Numbered from the stretch's first letter, positions 1 to 8,468 are shown. The stretch is 64,000 nt of DNA from Pedobacter roseus (GCF_014395225.1 NZ_CP060723.1:5828001-5892000), one strand, 5' to 3'. Notes: generated from the letters alone by a model not told the origin. Numbers and translations are program-made.

Positions 1-997
1 ATTTAATGGTTTTCGACAAAAACTGATAAAATCCTTTCCAGTTTCCTTCTGTTTTGCCATCAACAGATGCCTTTGTAGAGGCTTCTCTGCCTGGCTCGTC
101 TACAACAATTGCCTGCACCATTTCTATTGGTTTGTCCAAAGGAATCTGATCGGTAATGGAAATCAATTTTTCGTTTTTACGTACTGTTGCGGATGAGAAC
201 ACAATCAGTAAAGCAAAAAGCGGAATAAAAATTCCATACTTCATAATAGCAGTCTTTTTTGACCGCTCTTTATGAAGCATGAAAATTCTTTTTTTGATCA
301 GTGATTTTTCAAGGAAACCATTGGTTAAACTATTTGGCGAAATGCCGAACGATTTACTCAATAACAACATGGCGTATTCGGCCTTATCACCTTGAAATTC
401 GGCCGCCTGTTCATCGGCTAAAAATTCATGAATGTTTTTGATTGTTTTTTTATAGAGGTAAATCACCGGGTTTAGCCAGGTAATAATGCCGATAATTTCG
501 AAGAAGAGCACATCAACAGTATGCCACTGTTTAATGTGCGCTTCTTCATGGATGTCGATCACGTCCATTTGCGGCAGTTCACGATCAATTATTTTCTTAC
601 CAAAAAAAGCAAATGCTGAGCCCGCTTTGTTTGATGCGATGAGTTTTTTAACCATTAAGAGGTTAAACACCAACCTACCCAGGAAAAACAAAATACCTGC
701 ACAATAAATATATACAAACGCGTTTGCCCAGTTAAAACCTGAATTACGTTCTGTTACTATTGTGGCCTGTGCCAATACTGCATCCCAGTTAACCGATGTG
801 TAAACCTGTTTTGCCGCTTTCTGTTCCGTTAACCACTCTAAGCGGATAAATGGTATGCACAGCGACAATACTCCCGAAGATATAAGATAAATGCGGTTGA
901 GTGTAAAATAGGTTTCCTTATCTAACAGTAGCTTGTAGAAGCAGTAAAAAACAATTAAGTATAAGTGTACCTGTAATAAGTAGTGCGCAAAACTCAT
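1..997 (-). CDS. BlaR1/MecR1-like M56 membrane metallopeptidase (C-terminus cut by window edge)
   Basis: This is the N-terminal 332 residues of an M56 family membrane sensor-protease; the reading frame is open to base 1 and continues outside the window. Several hydrophobic segments precede a cytosolic zinc motif HEEAH (HEXXH, residues about 150-154), followed by another membrane segment near residue 240. In the family an external signal activates the protease, which leads to loss of the paired BlaI repressor. The start ATG overlaps the stop of the upstream blaI-like gene by four bases (ATGA), so the two are translationally coupled. In Bacteroidota the periplasmic C-terminus is often not a penicillin sensor but a TonB-like or carrier domain, so a beta-lactam role should not be assumed. 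Confidence 0.88.
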   Translation of the reverse strand, partial: MSFAHYLLQVHLYLIVFYCFYKLLLDKETYFTLNRIYLISSGVLSLCIPFIRLEWLTEQKAAKQVYTSVNWDAVLAQATIVTERNSGFNWANAFVYIYCAGILFFLGRLVFNLLMVKKLIASNKAGSAFAFFGKKIIDRELPQMDVIDIHEEAHIKQWHTVDVLFFEIIGIITWLNPVIYLYKKTIKNIHEFLADEQAAEFQGDKAEYAMLLLSKSFGISPNSLTNGFLEKSLIKKRIFMLHKERSKKTAIMKYGIFIPLFALLIVFSSATVRKNEKLISITDQIPLDKPIEMVQAIVVDEPGREASTKASVDGKTEGNWKGFYQFLSKTIK

Positions 998-1371
998 TTT
1001 GGCTTATGTTTAATTTTATTGATCATTTTTAAAATTTCATCAACATCACTTAAATCAAGCTTTTCTTCTTTAACAAAGAAAGAAAACATACTCTCTACAG
1101 AGTTTTCGAAATAATTGCCCAGGAGCTTTTCTGTTGCATGGCGCTTATATTCTTCCCTGCTCACCAAAGGATGGTACTGATGTGCTTTACCAAATGCCTC
1201 GTGACCAATAAAGCCCTTTGTTTCCAGAATTCTAATAATTGTTGAAACGGTGTTGTAAGCAGGTTTGGGGAGCGGAAGCTCGTCGATTACTTCTTTGACG
1301 AATGCTTTTTCCAATTGCCATAAAACCTGCATAATCTGTTCTTCAGCTTTGGTTAAATCTTTAATTTCCAT
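994..1371 (-). CDS. BlaI/MecI/CopY family winged-helix repressor
   Basis: A 125-residue repressor of the Penicillinase_R family. The N-terminus (DLTKAEEQIMQVLWQ) and the winged-helix core (YNTVSTIIRILETKGFI) are typical, followed by a short dimerisation region. The start chosen is the ATG at 1371, giving the family N-terminus MEIKDLTKAEEQ; a longer frame from 1401 adds a non-homologous hydrophobic stretch and runs into the promoter. It is predicted to repress itself and the overlapping M56 protease gene. Palindromes just upstream fit a BlaI operator. Confidence 0.9.
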   Translation of the reverse strand: MEIKDLTKAEEQIMQVLWQLEKAFVKEVIDELPLPKPAYNTVSTIIRILETKGFIGHEAFGKAHQYHPLVSREEYKRHATEKLLGNYFENSVESMFSFFVKEEKLDLSDVDEILKMINKIKHKPK

Positions 1372-1398
1372 AATAGTTAATAATAATAAGGATAACGG

Positions 1399-1441
1399 CA
1401 AATTTATTTGCCTTAGCTAAAGTTAAAACTAATTCGTTAGT
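1399..1441 (-). promoter_or_regulatory. Predicted promoter and operator of the blaI-like operon
   Basis: On the minus strand a TAAATTTG box (1399-1406) matches the Bacteroidota -7 consensus TAnnTTTG and lies 27 bases before the chosen start. Upstream of it are two dyads, TTAGCTAA (1413-1420) and ACTAA-TTCG-TTAGT (1428-1441). Their position around the -33 region suits repression by the BlaI-like protein encoded directly downstream. Sites are read from sequence; binding is inferred. Confidence 0.55.
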
Positions 1442-1588
1442 TATCCAAATTTTATTTGAAAATTATTTCACAAAAAAATAGGGTTTATTTTTTGCGGATG
1501 GCGTAGCCTGTTTTTCGCTGAGAATTGCTAAGAGTGGTTTTATTAGTGGCTGATAATGAATAAGTTATTTTTTTATTACTTGGAGATG

Positions 1589-2230
1589 CTAAATAGTGAT
1601 GAGGTTATTTTTTATACCATACACCACTAAACCTGTGCGTGACTTAATATTTAGCTTTGCAAAAAGAGATTCCCTATAGTTGTCAACCGTGCGGGGACTC
1701 ACGTTCATCAGGTCAGCAATTTCTTTATAAGTAAGTTCGGTACTGCAATATTGTAAAAATGTAAGCTCTCTGCCAGAGAATACGGGCTTGGTATCAGTAT
1801 CCTTTAGAGCCACCAAAAGCCTGCCCGATACGAGTTCGTTTACGAAGAAACCTTTATCTACAATTACTTTTATTGCGGTTAACAGATCGGATGGGGTAGA
1901 TTCTTTAAGCATATAACCTCCGGCACCTGCTTTTAGCATCCCGATAATTGCTTTTTCATCTTCGAGCATACTCAAAGCTAGTACATGAACATTCGGGTAG
2001 TTGGTTTTAACCCATTTAGTAGCCGCAAAGCCATCCATAACGGGCATATTAATGTCCATCAGTACCAGTTGAATTTCTGAGTGGCGCGCAATCTTTGTTT
2101 GAAGATCGACACCATTAATGGCTTCGAATGCGATTTCGATTTCATCAAATTCTTCTAACAGACTTGCTAATCCTGAACGGAAAAGCGTGTGGTCATCAAC
2201 AATTGCTATGGCGATACTCTGGTTCTGCAT
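1589..2230 (-). CDS. NarL/FixJ (LuxR) family response regulator
   Basis: A 213-residue response regulator. The receiver domain (1-120) shows the acidic pair D12-D13, the phosphoacceptor D59 in LVLMDINMP and K109 in GYMLKES. The C-terminal LuxR/GerE helix-turn-helix (about 150-213) contains LTYKEIADLMNVSPRTVDNY. It lies 3 bases after the histidine kinase gene, its presumed partner, and is the last gene of a four-gene operon. Target genes are not evident. Confidence 0.92.
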   Translation of the reverse strand: MQNQSIAIAIVDDHTLFRSGLASLLEEFDEIEIAFEAINGVDLQTKIARHSEIQLVLMDINMPVMDGFAATKWVKTNYPNVHVLALSMLEDEKAIIGMLKAGAGGYMLKESTPSDLLTAIKVIVDKGFFVNELVSGRLLVALKDTDTKPVFSGRELTFLQYCSTELTYKEIADLMNVSPRTVDNYRESLFAKLNIKSRTGLVVYGIKNNLITI

Positions 2231-2233
2231 AAA

Positions 2234-3025
2234 TTAAGGATATGGGATTTCGATCGTAATGGACGTACCTTTGCCCGGGGCCGAATTTAATGCTAATTTT
2301 CCATTGATCATCTCAATTCTTTTATAAATAGAATTAAGTCCCATTCCTGCTTTTTTAGCGTTAATTTCATCAGGGTCAAAACCAATACCGTTTTCAATCA
2401 CCTTTAAGTGCAGGGCATCATTTTCCAGGTAAGAATCGATCTGGATGTGAGTAGCCTGGGCATGTTTGATCACGTTATTAATAATTTCCTGCAATAAACG
2501 CAGTATAATCAGGTCCTTATCAGGCGATATCAAGGTTGAATCGATCAGCTGGTTTTTGGTTTTTAACTCGTAGGTGCCAGCTTTATTAAGCCAGCTAATT
2601 TCCTGATCTATGGCATGCCCGATGCCATTTTCTACCAATTGCTCGCCGTGCAGAAGTTTGGCCAGCTCCCGTAGTTCTTTGATGGATTTATTTACAAGCG
2701 AGAGGGAATTTTCGATCTTTTTTTTTGCCTTTTCGGCATCGTTTAAATTTACCGAATTTAAGGTAAGTGTGGTAAGGCTAAGTAATTGACCAACGTTATC
2801 GTGCAGCTCTGTTGCGATGCTTTGCATGGTCTGGTCCTGTACTTCTATACGGGTTTGAAGGATTTCGGATTCGAACCTTTGCTGCATATTCTGCTTTTCG
2901 AGGAAATGGTTCTTTTTGTGCCGGTTGTAAGACCTGATATATAAAATCAGGAATACCGGCATCAGTAAGAATACCAATGTAGAAACGGCAACTAAGAGCG
3001 CAATTTTCGTTGTTTCATTCTGCAT
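2234..3025 (-). CDS. HisKA_3 sensor histidine kinase (DesK/NarX type)
   Basis: A 263-residue kinase with one N-terminal membrane helix (about 8-30), a short coiled coil, the HisKA_3 phosphoacceptor box (ATELHDNVGQ, His75 in this numbering), and a HATPase_c domain with the N box near EIINNVIKHAQA and G boxes ENGIGFD and GMGL. There is no extracellular sensor domain, so signal input probably comes from the neighbouring membrane protein. The start is set at 3025 (MQNETTK); the alternative upstream start adds six residues. It overlaps the upstream membrane-protein gene by 34 bases, suggesting coupled translation. Confidence 0.9.
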   Translation of the reverse strand: MQNETTKIALLVAVSTLVFLLMPVFLILYIRSYNRHKKNHFLEKQNMQQRFESEILQTRIEVQDQTMQSIATELHDNVGQLLSLTTLTLNSVNLNDAEKAKKKIENSLSLVNKSIKELRELAKLLHGEQLVENGIGHAIDQEISWLNKAGTYELKTKNQLIDSTLISPDKDLIILRLLQEIINNVIKHAQATHIQIDSYLENDALHLKVIENGIGFDPDEINAKKAGMGLNSIYKRIEMINGKLALNSAPGKGTSITIEIPYP

Positions 3026-3639
3026 ATAAACGAATATACCCAAAGGCTATATAAAATAAGGTTTAACAATACGTAAATACAATATCTTAATGTTGCAACA
3101 CCGATAATTTTTACCGAGAATAGGCCGTCAAAAATATTCGACATGGTACTTCCGAAGTAATAAAACAATACACCTGTTACCCACCAAAATTCAGGATGGG
3201 TTTTGATATTGATAAAATTTTCATCCTTTAACAACAGGTAATAATAGTAGAGGCAATAAAGGGTGAAAAATACCGACATTACACTAATGGTAAGCGTATT
3301 TGAATCGGTAAAAGGATGTGTAAAGAGAAAAATAAAATAGGTAAGGTAAACCACACCCGAGCCTATTAAAAAAATAGGTTTCGGGTTGGTATATTCTTTT
3401 AAACAACAATAAAGGCCATACAAAATGGTGCTGCTTTCGAATATTAAAAAAATATTGAAAAGCCATAAGTTGTGTATGTGTTTCGAAGCAAGATAAATGG
3501 CATAAAGTTCTGTCCCCAAAGCAATGGCAATGTAGCAAGTGATTACCTTCCAAAAAACCTTACCGTCTTTCCAAACCAACAAAATTGCGCTGATTAAACA
3601 GATGATTTCCGCTATAACTATGGGTGATACGTAACGCAT
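2992..3639 (-). CDS. Multi-pass membrane protein of unknown function, candidate sensor partner
   Basis: A 215-residue protein with about six to seven predicted membrane helices (for example VIAEIICLISAILLVW, WKVITCYIAIALGTEL, PIFLIGSGVVYLTYFIFLF, LNLILYSLWVYSFIC) and a basic C-terminal tail (RMKQRKLRS). I do not recognise a named family with certainty. Its place between a small soluble protein and a sensorless histidine kinase, overlapping the kinase gene, suggests it supplies membrane input to that kinase. This role is inference from operon structure only. Confidence 0.75.
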   Translation of the reverse strand: MRYVSPIVIAEIICLISAILLVWKDGKVFWKVITCYIAIALGTELYAIYLASKHIHNLWLFNIFLIFESSTILYGLYCCLKEYTNPKPIFLIGSGVVYLTYFIFLFTHPFTDSNTLTISVMSVFFTLYCLYYYYLLLKDENFINIKTHPEFWWVTGVLFYYFGSTMSNIFDGLFSVKIIGVATLRYCIYVLLNLILYSLWVYSFICRMKQRKLRS

Positions 3640-3642
3640 TTT

Positions 3643-4020
3643 TTATAAGCTTGTTCCTTCACACATATCCGGGCATGCAGTACCCCTGTTTTCAATATTG
3701 TCTAAATCATCTTTGTGTTCTTCTTCGTCGTTTCCACTACCTACACATGGTGTAGTTGGTACCAGCAATAAAGTATTTCTGCCTTCGTAAGATTTAGGAA
3801 CACCTTCGATTGCTCCCTCTAAATATTGTGCGAAATAAATTCTTAACCCATCATATTTGCCTTCGCTCATTGATTTTGCGATTGCTAAAATCTGTTCAGC
3901 CGGAAACCATACTGCCTTTGTGTAAGATTCTGTAGAGGTCATCCCATCTTTGGCGTAGGCAACAACCATAGCCTTTGCAACCTTCGGATCGATAGGTTCC
4001 ATATTTAATTTTTTGCTCAT
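3643..4020 (-). CDS. Hypothetical soluble protein, first gene of the kinase operon
   Basis: A 125-residue protein without a signal peptide or membrane segment. The first 95 residues look like a compact alpha/beta domain (PKVAKAMVVAYAKDG, PAEQILAIAKSMSEGKYDGLRIYFAQY). The tail is acidic (GNDEEEHKDDLDNIEN) and ends with two cysteines in CPDMCEG. It begins 3 bases upstream of the membrane-protein gene and heads the four-gene operon. I do not know its function; the paired cysteines could bind metal or respond to redox, which is a guess. Confidence 0.75.
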   Translation of the reverse strand: MSKKLNMEPIDPKVAKAMVVAYAKDGMTSTESYTKAVWFPAEQILAIAKSMSEGKYDGLRIYFAQYLEGAIEGVPKSYEGRNTLLLVPTTPCVGSGNDEEEHKDDLDNIENRGTACPDMCEGTSL

Positions 4021-4321
4021 AAAAGTTATAGAGTTTGTTTGTTTGTAAAAAGCCTAAAAATCGATAATAATAAATGATCTATCAAGAAGTATTTGCATTT
4101 AAAATACCGTAAAAATACCCTTTTATTTAAGGTGTTTTGCGATATCGGCGAACTATGGCGTAGCACTACTTTTGGTATACAGTAGCAGATCAAAAATTTG
4201 CACTGCGAAAAACAAACTCAATCTATCCTTAATAAACACAATTTTTGGACTTATTTAAAAATAAGTCTATTTGATGACGAAGCCGATTAATCTTATAATT
4301 AAAATTTAAATTCTTTCAAAA
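4021..4321. other. Divergent intergenic region
   Basis: About 300 AT-rich bases separate the kinase operon (minus) from the small LuxR gene (plus). It must hold both promoters, but I see no convincing TAnnTTTG box, strong dyad or small gene. Confidence 0.5.
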
Positions 4322-4552
4322 ATGATAAACAATATCCTACTACAGGAAAATCATGGTTCGATCAGCGAAAGGGAGGTTGAGATTGTACACCTTTTATCAA
4401 TGGGTTACAACAGTAAAGAAATCGGCGAAATGCTTTTTATTAGCGAACATACCGTTAATACGCACCGTAGAAATATGGTGAGAAAGCTCGACCTGAAAAA
4501 CTCATACCAATTGATCGTTTGGGCCTTTAAAGAAAGAATATTGTCCTTTTAA
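4322..4552 (+). CDS. Small stand-alone LuxR-type helix-turn-helix protein
   Basis: A 76-residue protein that is essentially one GerE/LuxR DNA-binding domain (SEREVEIVHLLSMGYNSKEIGEMLFISEHTVNTHRRNMVRKL), with no receiver or ligand domain. It is transcribed divergently from an operon that encodes a full NarL-type regulator, so it may bind related sites, heterodimerise with it, or act alone. It is followed by a strong terminator. Stand-alone domains of this size occur in Bacteroidota; the regulon is unknown. Confidence 0.85.
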   Translation: MINNILLQENHGSISEREVEIVHLLSMGYNSKEIGEMLFISEHTVNTHRRNMVRKLDLKNSYQLIVWAFKERILSF

Positions 4553-4592
4553 GGGCTTAAAGATATATTATAACCTCTCATTCTAAACAGCA

Positions 4593-4636
4593 AAGCCTGC
4601 TATTTGATTTTCTAAAGTCAAATCAGCAGGCTTTTG
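4593..4636. terminator. Intrinsic terminator, probably bidirectional
   Basis: AGCCTGCT-ATTTGA pairs with TCAAATC-AGCAGGCT (one bulged base), followed by CTTTTGTCTTTTC on the plus strand. It lies between convergent genes. Confidence 0.8.
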
Positions 4637-4648
4637 TCTTTTCTGGGT

Positions 4649-6217
4649 TTATGGTCTGGCAGGTTGCGGAGCAGGCAATTCTTTTCTGGGAATCTGTGCT
4701 TCACGTTGCGAGGTATTGTAAACAAAGGATGCAATAATCGTTGCTGCCTGTTTTAAATCATCTTCAACAAGCCTGTCGTAGGTATCCATATTGCTATGGT
4801 GGGTGCGGGTATTGTAATCAGCAGGGTCCTGGATAAACTGGAAACCCGGAATGCCCACCGCATCAAAAGCCTGATGATCAGTACCACCGGTATTATTAAT
4901 GGTAATGGTTGTTGCACCAAGATCGGCAAACGGCGTTAACCAGCTTTGAAAAATTGGTCCGGCGGCTGCATTGCCCTGTAAATAAACACCACGTATTTTT
5001 CCAGTTCCATTATCAAGGTTATAATAGGCTGATATTTTTTTCTGATCAGGCGTTAATACCATCGTTTTTGGATCGCCGAAATGTTTTGCAACATAACCCC
5101 TCGAACCAAATAAACCCTGCTCTTCTGAACTCCATAAGGCGATACGGATAGTACGTTTTGGTTTAAAATCAATCGCTTTTAAAATGCGCATGGCTTCCAT
5201 CATTACAGTAGAGCCGGCTGCATTATCAGTTGCTCCGGTTGCGGCATGCCACGAATCGAAATGACCGCCAATCATTACCACTTCGTCTTTCAATTTTTTA
5301 TCAGTTCCCGGAATTTCAGCAATTACATTGTAACCCTGCGGATCCTGATCGTAAAATGAAGTTTTGATATCGGCCTCAACTTCCACTGGTTTACCAGCAC
5401 GCAAAAGGCGTAATATATGCAAGAAATCTTCTGCTGCTACTTCCAGCTCTGGCGATACGGGTTTGGCATCTAAAGCATAAGATGCTCCATTGCTGGTGAA
5501 AAATGTACCCTGTCCGCCGCGGGCATAAGTTAAAATTAAGCCAACTTTTTCTTCAACCAACATGGCACTGATGGCTGCACGAACCTCGCGCATTTTCATC
5601 ATTTGTGCCATTCTATCAGCCATTGGTCCACCAGCCGGACGCTGCCTTGCGCCGGCAGCTTGTGGTTTTGCAGCAGCCATTTGTGCCAGTGTTGTGTCTG
5701 CATAGCGCGAAAAATCAGGTTTAATGCCACTGGTTAAAGGAGTGCCCTGATCCATCATAATGATTTTTCCGGCCAATTTGCCTTTGTATTTTGCCAAATC
5801 AGCTACGCTATCTGCCTTGATCAGGATTACTTCCGATTTTATCGGCCCGTTTGTGCCTGGTGTCCATGCTTTTGGTGAAGCAATAATGGCGCGATAATAA
5901 GGTAGCGTAGTAGCGGCATAGTATTTATCGATCTGCCATCCTTTACCGAAAGTTCCCCAGGCTTCGAGGTGCGCATTTTTTAATCCCCAATCGGTAAGTT
6001 GTTTTACAGCCCATTCCTGTGCTTTTTTTAAGCCTGGCGAATTTGATAAGCGTGGTCCGCTCACATCGGTTAGGTTAAAAGCAATGTTCATTGCCTTTGA
6101 GTTTTCTAAACCTTCCTTTCTTATTTTTTGCACTACAGCTGCATCAGGGGTATCTTGTGCAAAAGCGGAGAGGCAAAAGCCGAAAGCCAATGCCGTGAGG
6201 GTAAATCTTTTGATCAT
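4649..6217 (-). CDS. Secreted M28 family zinc peptidase with PA domain
   Basis: A 522-residue protein with a signal peptide cleaved near residue 20 (SAFA-QD). A protease-associated insertion occupies about 125-260. The M28 catalytic region shows likely dizinc ligands H319 (GGHFDSW), D331 (TDNAAG), the general base/ligand pair E365-E366 (SSEEQG), D402 (NLDNG) and H473 or H474 (RTHHSNMD). It is probably a periplasmic or exported aminopeptidase or carboxypeptidase. A low-complexity AAKPQAAGARQRPAGG linker sits near 180-200. No operon partners are apparent; a terminator follows. Confidence 0.92.
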   Translation of the reverse strand: MIKRFTLTALAFGFCLSAFAQDTPDAAVVQKIRKEGLENSKAMNIAFNLTDVSGPRLSNSPGLKKAQEWAVKQLTDWGLKNAHLEAWGTFGKGWQIDKYYAATTLPYYRAIIASPKAWTPGTNGPIKSEVILIKADSVADLAKYKGKLAGKIIMMDQGTPLTSGIKPDFSRYADTTLAQMAAAKPQAAGARQRPAGGPMADRMAQMMKMREVRAAISAMLVEEKVGLILTYARGGQGTFFTSNGASYALDAKPVSPELEVAAEDFLHILRLLRAGKPVEVEADIKTSFYDQDPQGYNVIAEIPGTDKKLKDEVVMIGGHFDSWHAATGATDNAAGSTVMMEAMRILKAIDFKPKRTIRIALWSSEEQGLFGSRGYVAKHFGDPKTMVLTPDQKKISAYYNLDNGTGKIRGVYLQGNAAAGPIFQSWLTPFADLGATTITINNTGGTDHQAFDAVGIPGFQFIQDPADYNTRTHHSNMDTYDRLVEDDLKQAATIIASFVYNTSQREAQIPRKELPAPQPARP

Positions 6218-6336
6218 TTTTGAATAATTAGTTGGTTGATTTTGATCTAAAATACGTTTTAAACCCCTTCAAATTATTTTCTAATGATATTTTTACATGA
6301 TTTTCAGGTTAATCATAGGTAGATGGTAGTTTTAAC

Positions 6337-7134
6337 CTATTTTATGCTCTTTTTGGTAACAATGAAATAGCCTATGATGAAAAGAATGGCCGCATAAATT
6401 AAACTTGTCCATATTTCCTGGGTAAAAATCGGAAAATCCAGAGGATCAGTTCCTTTTTTTACTTTAGCAATCCTTAAAGCGAGTGTAGGTAAAGAATAAG
6501 GGATTAGATAAGCATATTTCCAGCCTACATTTGCTGTGATGATGCCCATGATGGTGCCCACAAAACCTATTCCCATTGGTTTAAGGAAATCGGCCCACAA
6601 TAAACTCAGGATAAACTGTAACGATAATATGCCTAATGAAGACAGGAATAGTTTAACATAAGCATTGATGAGTAAATTTAATGGATTATAGTGGTCGAAA
6701 TTATATTTTGGAACTAAAACCTGTAATAAATGACCGAAGGCAAAGGTTAAAGAGGCAAAAAGGAATAAACAGGTAAAGATTAAAAATACGGCATAAAGGT
6801 ATTTAGCAGCATAAATGGAAAATTTATTCAAAGGCTGCGCAAAAAGCATTTTCCAGGTATCGTTTTTATGTTCAATATTATTGACCGAAAAAGCCATAAA
6901 TATCACATAAAAAGGCATAATTAATAAGCCCATTACTCCAAGTGCCGCACCGCTATACTGTGCCCATAATACCATGGGAGGGTAATGGAAGGCAAGGATT
7001 TTTTCAGAACCGGAATAAAAACCAAAAGTGATTAAACCGCATATAATAACAGGCAATAATATCGCTGCCCAAAAAGCCAGTGTTTTCCGAGATTTATAAA
7101 ATTCTGATATTAAAGATATGTAGAGCGTGCGCAT
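6337..7134 (-). CDS. ABC-2 type exporter permease
   Basis: A 265-residue membrane protein with six predicted helices, in the ABC-2 (BcrB/lantibiotic-permease-like) style: an N-terminal helix after RKTLAFWAAILLP, a cytosolic loop with EHKNDTWKMLFAQPLNKFSIYAAK, and four C-terminal helices ending in FIIGYFIVTKKS. It starts 1 base after the ATPase gene. With the ATPase it should form an exporter, perhaps for a peptide or envelope-active compound; the substrate cannot be read. Confidence 0.9.
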   Translation of the reverse strand: MRTLYISLISEFYKSRKTLAFWAAILLPVIICGLITFGFYSGSEKILAFHYPPMVLWAQYSGAALGVMGLLIMPFYVIFMAFSVNNIEHKNDTWKMLFAQPLNKFSIYAAKYLYAVFLIFTCLFLFASLTFAFGHLLQVLVPKYNFDHYNPLNLLINAYVKLFLSSLGILSLQFILSLLWADFLKPMGIGFVGTIMGIITANVGWKYAYLIPYSLPTLALRIAKVKKGTDPLDFPIFTQEIWTSLIYAAILFIIGYFIVTKKSIK

Positions 7135-7135
7135 A

Positions 7136-8044
7136 TTAGTTGGTTTTTGTAATGTCCAGAAAAAGATTTTCTAAATCCTTTTTCTGTTGGTAAAGGCTGC
7201 TTACCGTAAATCCATTTTGAATAAGTAGTGTATTTAATTCGCCGCTTTTTTGTGCTGAAGTAAATGGAACGATGATTTTTTTATCGGTTTGGGTTATAAT
7301 TTCATAACCTGTTTTTGCTATAAACGCGCTCGCATTTTCGATGTTGTTCACTTCAATTTCGAGCATAGGTTTGCTCAGCAGGTGCAGTTCGTCGATGGTA
7401 CCCTGAAATAAGAGCTGTCCTTTATTGATAATGCCAACATGTGTAGCTGTTCTTTCAATTTCGGCCAGTAAATGGCTCGAAACCAATATCGTTTTTTGGT
7501 GTTTGGTTGCTAATTCGATCATGAGGTTACGTACCTCGATAATACCGTTGGGGTCTAAACCATTGGTAGGTTCATCCAAAAGCAAGAGTTCGGGATCTGA
7601 GATGAGCGCCTGGGCAATACCGAGACGTTGTTTCATTCCTAGAGAATATTTACTTGCTTTTTTATTTGCTGCCTCTGTAAGGCCTACTAAAGCCAACATT
7701 TCGTCGGCTTTGGTTTTTTTTATGCCGAGCAGGATGCAACGGTTGATCAGGTTTTCTTTGCCTGTTAAATGACCATAGATGGCCGGTTGTTCTACCAACG
7801 CACCCACCCGCTTAAGGATGGCTATACGGTTGCTGTTTATTTCTTTGCCAAATATAAAAACCTGATCAGCGGGAGACTTCAGCAGGTTGAGCAAAATTTT
7901 TATAGTAGTTGTTTTTCCGGCTCCGTTTGGTCCCAAAAAGCCATAAATACTGCCTTTTGGTACTTGTAATGAAAGGTCTTTTACAATGGTTTGATTACCA
8001 AAGTTAAAGTTTAAGCCTACAGTTTCGATAGCGTAATTACTCAT
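7136..8044 (-). CDS. ABC exporter ATP-binding protein (BcrA-like)
   Basis: A 302-residue ATPase with Walker A GPNGAGKTT (38-46), Q-loop region EQPAIYGHLT, signature SLGMKQR (134-140), Walker B LLLLDEPT (153-160) and H-loop H191. The C-terminal 80 residues are the DUF4162-like extension found in drug and lantibiotic exporters. It lies between a small single-helix protein (5 bases upstream) and the permease (1 base downstream), in an operon divergent from a LytS/LytTR pair that probably controls it. Confidence 0.93.
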   Translation of the reverse strand: MSNYAIETVGLNFNFGNQTIVKDLSLQVPKGSIYGFLGPNGAGKTTTIKILLNLLKSPADQVFIFGKEINSNRIAILKRVGALVEQPAIYGHLTGKENLINRCILLGIKKTKADEMLALVGLTEAANKKASKYSLGMKQRLGIAQALISDPELLLLDEPTNGLDPNGIIEVRNLMIELATKHQKTILVSSHLLAEIERTATHVGIINKGQLLFQGTIDELHLLSKPMLEIEVNNIENASAFIAKTGYEIITQTDKKIIVPFTSAQKSGELNTLLIQNGFTVSSLYQQKKDLENLFLDITKTN

Positions 8045-8049
8045 TACTA

Positions 8050-8307
8050 TTATTTAAAAATAGCTGTAGCCTGTTTTACGATCGTTTCTGAAGTTTTAGC
8101 AGGTTTAACTACTATTTCAGCATCATTTTGGTTGGTGCTTACTGTAAGTGTTAAAATGATCATCATAAATACTGGTAATAATAAAAGTAAAAATGGCGAT
8201 GTGTTTCCTAACTTTTTCATGATGGTTTGTTTTATTTGAGCGGCTGCGAAAATAACATCAGCCATTACTGTTTGATTTTTTAAGTTGATTGCTGATGTAG
8301 TTTTCAT
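8050..8307 (-). CDS. Small single-pass membrane protein, first gene of the ABC operon
   Basis: An 85-residue protein with one strong membrane helix (PFLLLLLPVFMMIILTLTV) near its middle and a polar C-terminal tail (NQNDAEIVVKPAKTSETIVKQ). The start is placed at the ATG at 8307 (MKTTSAINLK); a TTG eight codons upstream and an ATG at 8220 (MKKLGNTSP) are alternatives. I recognise no family. Its place 5 bases before the ATPase gene suggests an accessory subunit or a small regulatory protein of the exporter. Confidence 0.65.
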   Translation of the reverse strand: MKTTSAINLKNQTVMADVIFAAAQIKQTIMKKLGNTSPFLLLLLPVFMMIILTLTVSTNQNDAEIVVKPAKTSETIVKQATAIFK

Positions 8308-8405
8308 ATTGTTATCGTTTTGATGATTCAAAGAAACTCAAGAAAAACAACCTGCTAAAATCTATTATACCAAGTGTTCAAGATTCTAGATCAACAGCCG
8401 TTTTT

Positions 8406-8468
8406 GGCGTTGGTCGATAAAAATTGCCCATTGGGCCGTTGGTAGAAAAAAAATGCCCGTTGGTAGAT
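8406..8468. promoter_or_regulatory. Paired direct repeats, candidate LytTR regulator binding sites
   Basis: Four half-sites of the form C(G/A)TTGG lie at 8408, 8429, 8437 and 8458. They make two pairs, each with 21-base spacing, and the two pairs repeat with a 29-base period. LytTR regulators are known to bind two direct repeats about two helical turns apart. The sites lie between the LytS/LytTR genes and the divergent ABC operon, so either or both could be controlled. Confidence 0.7.

Noticed and set aside
8406-8468. Start of a CRISPR array
   Set aside because: Only two repeat units of about 29-base period with no distinct spacers and no cas genes; regulator sites explain it better.
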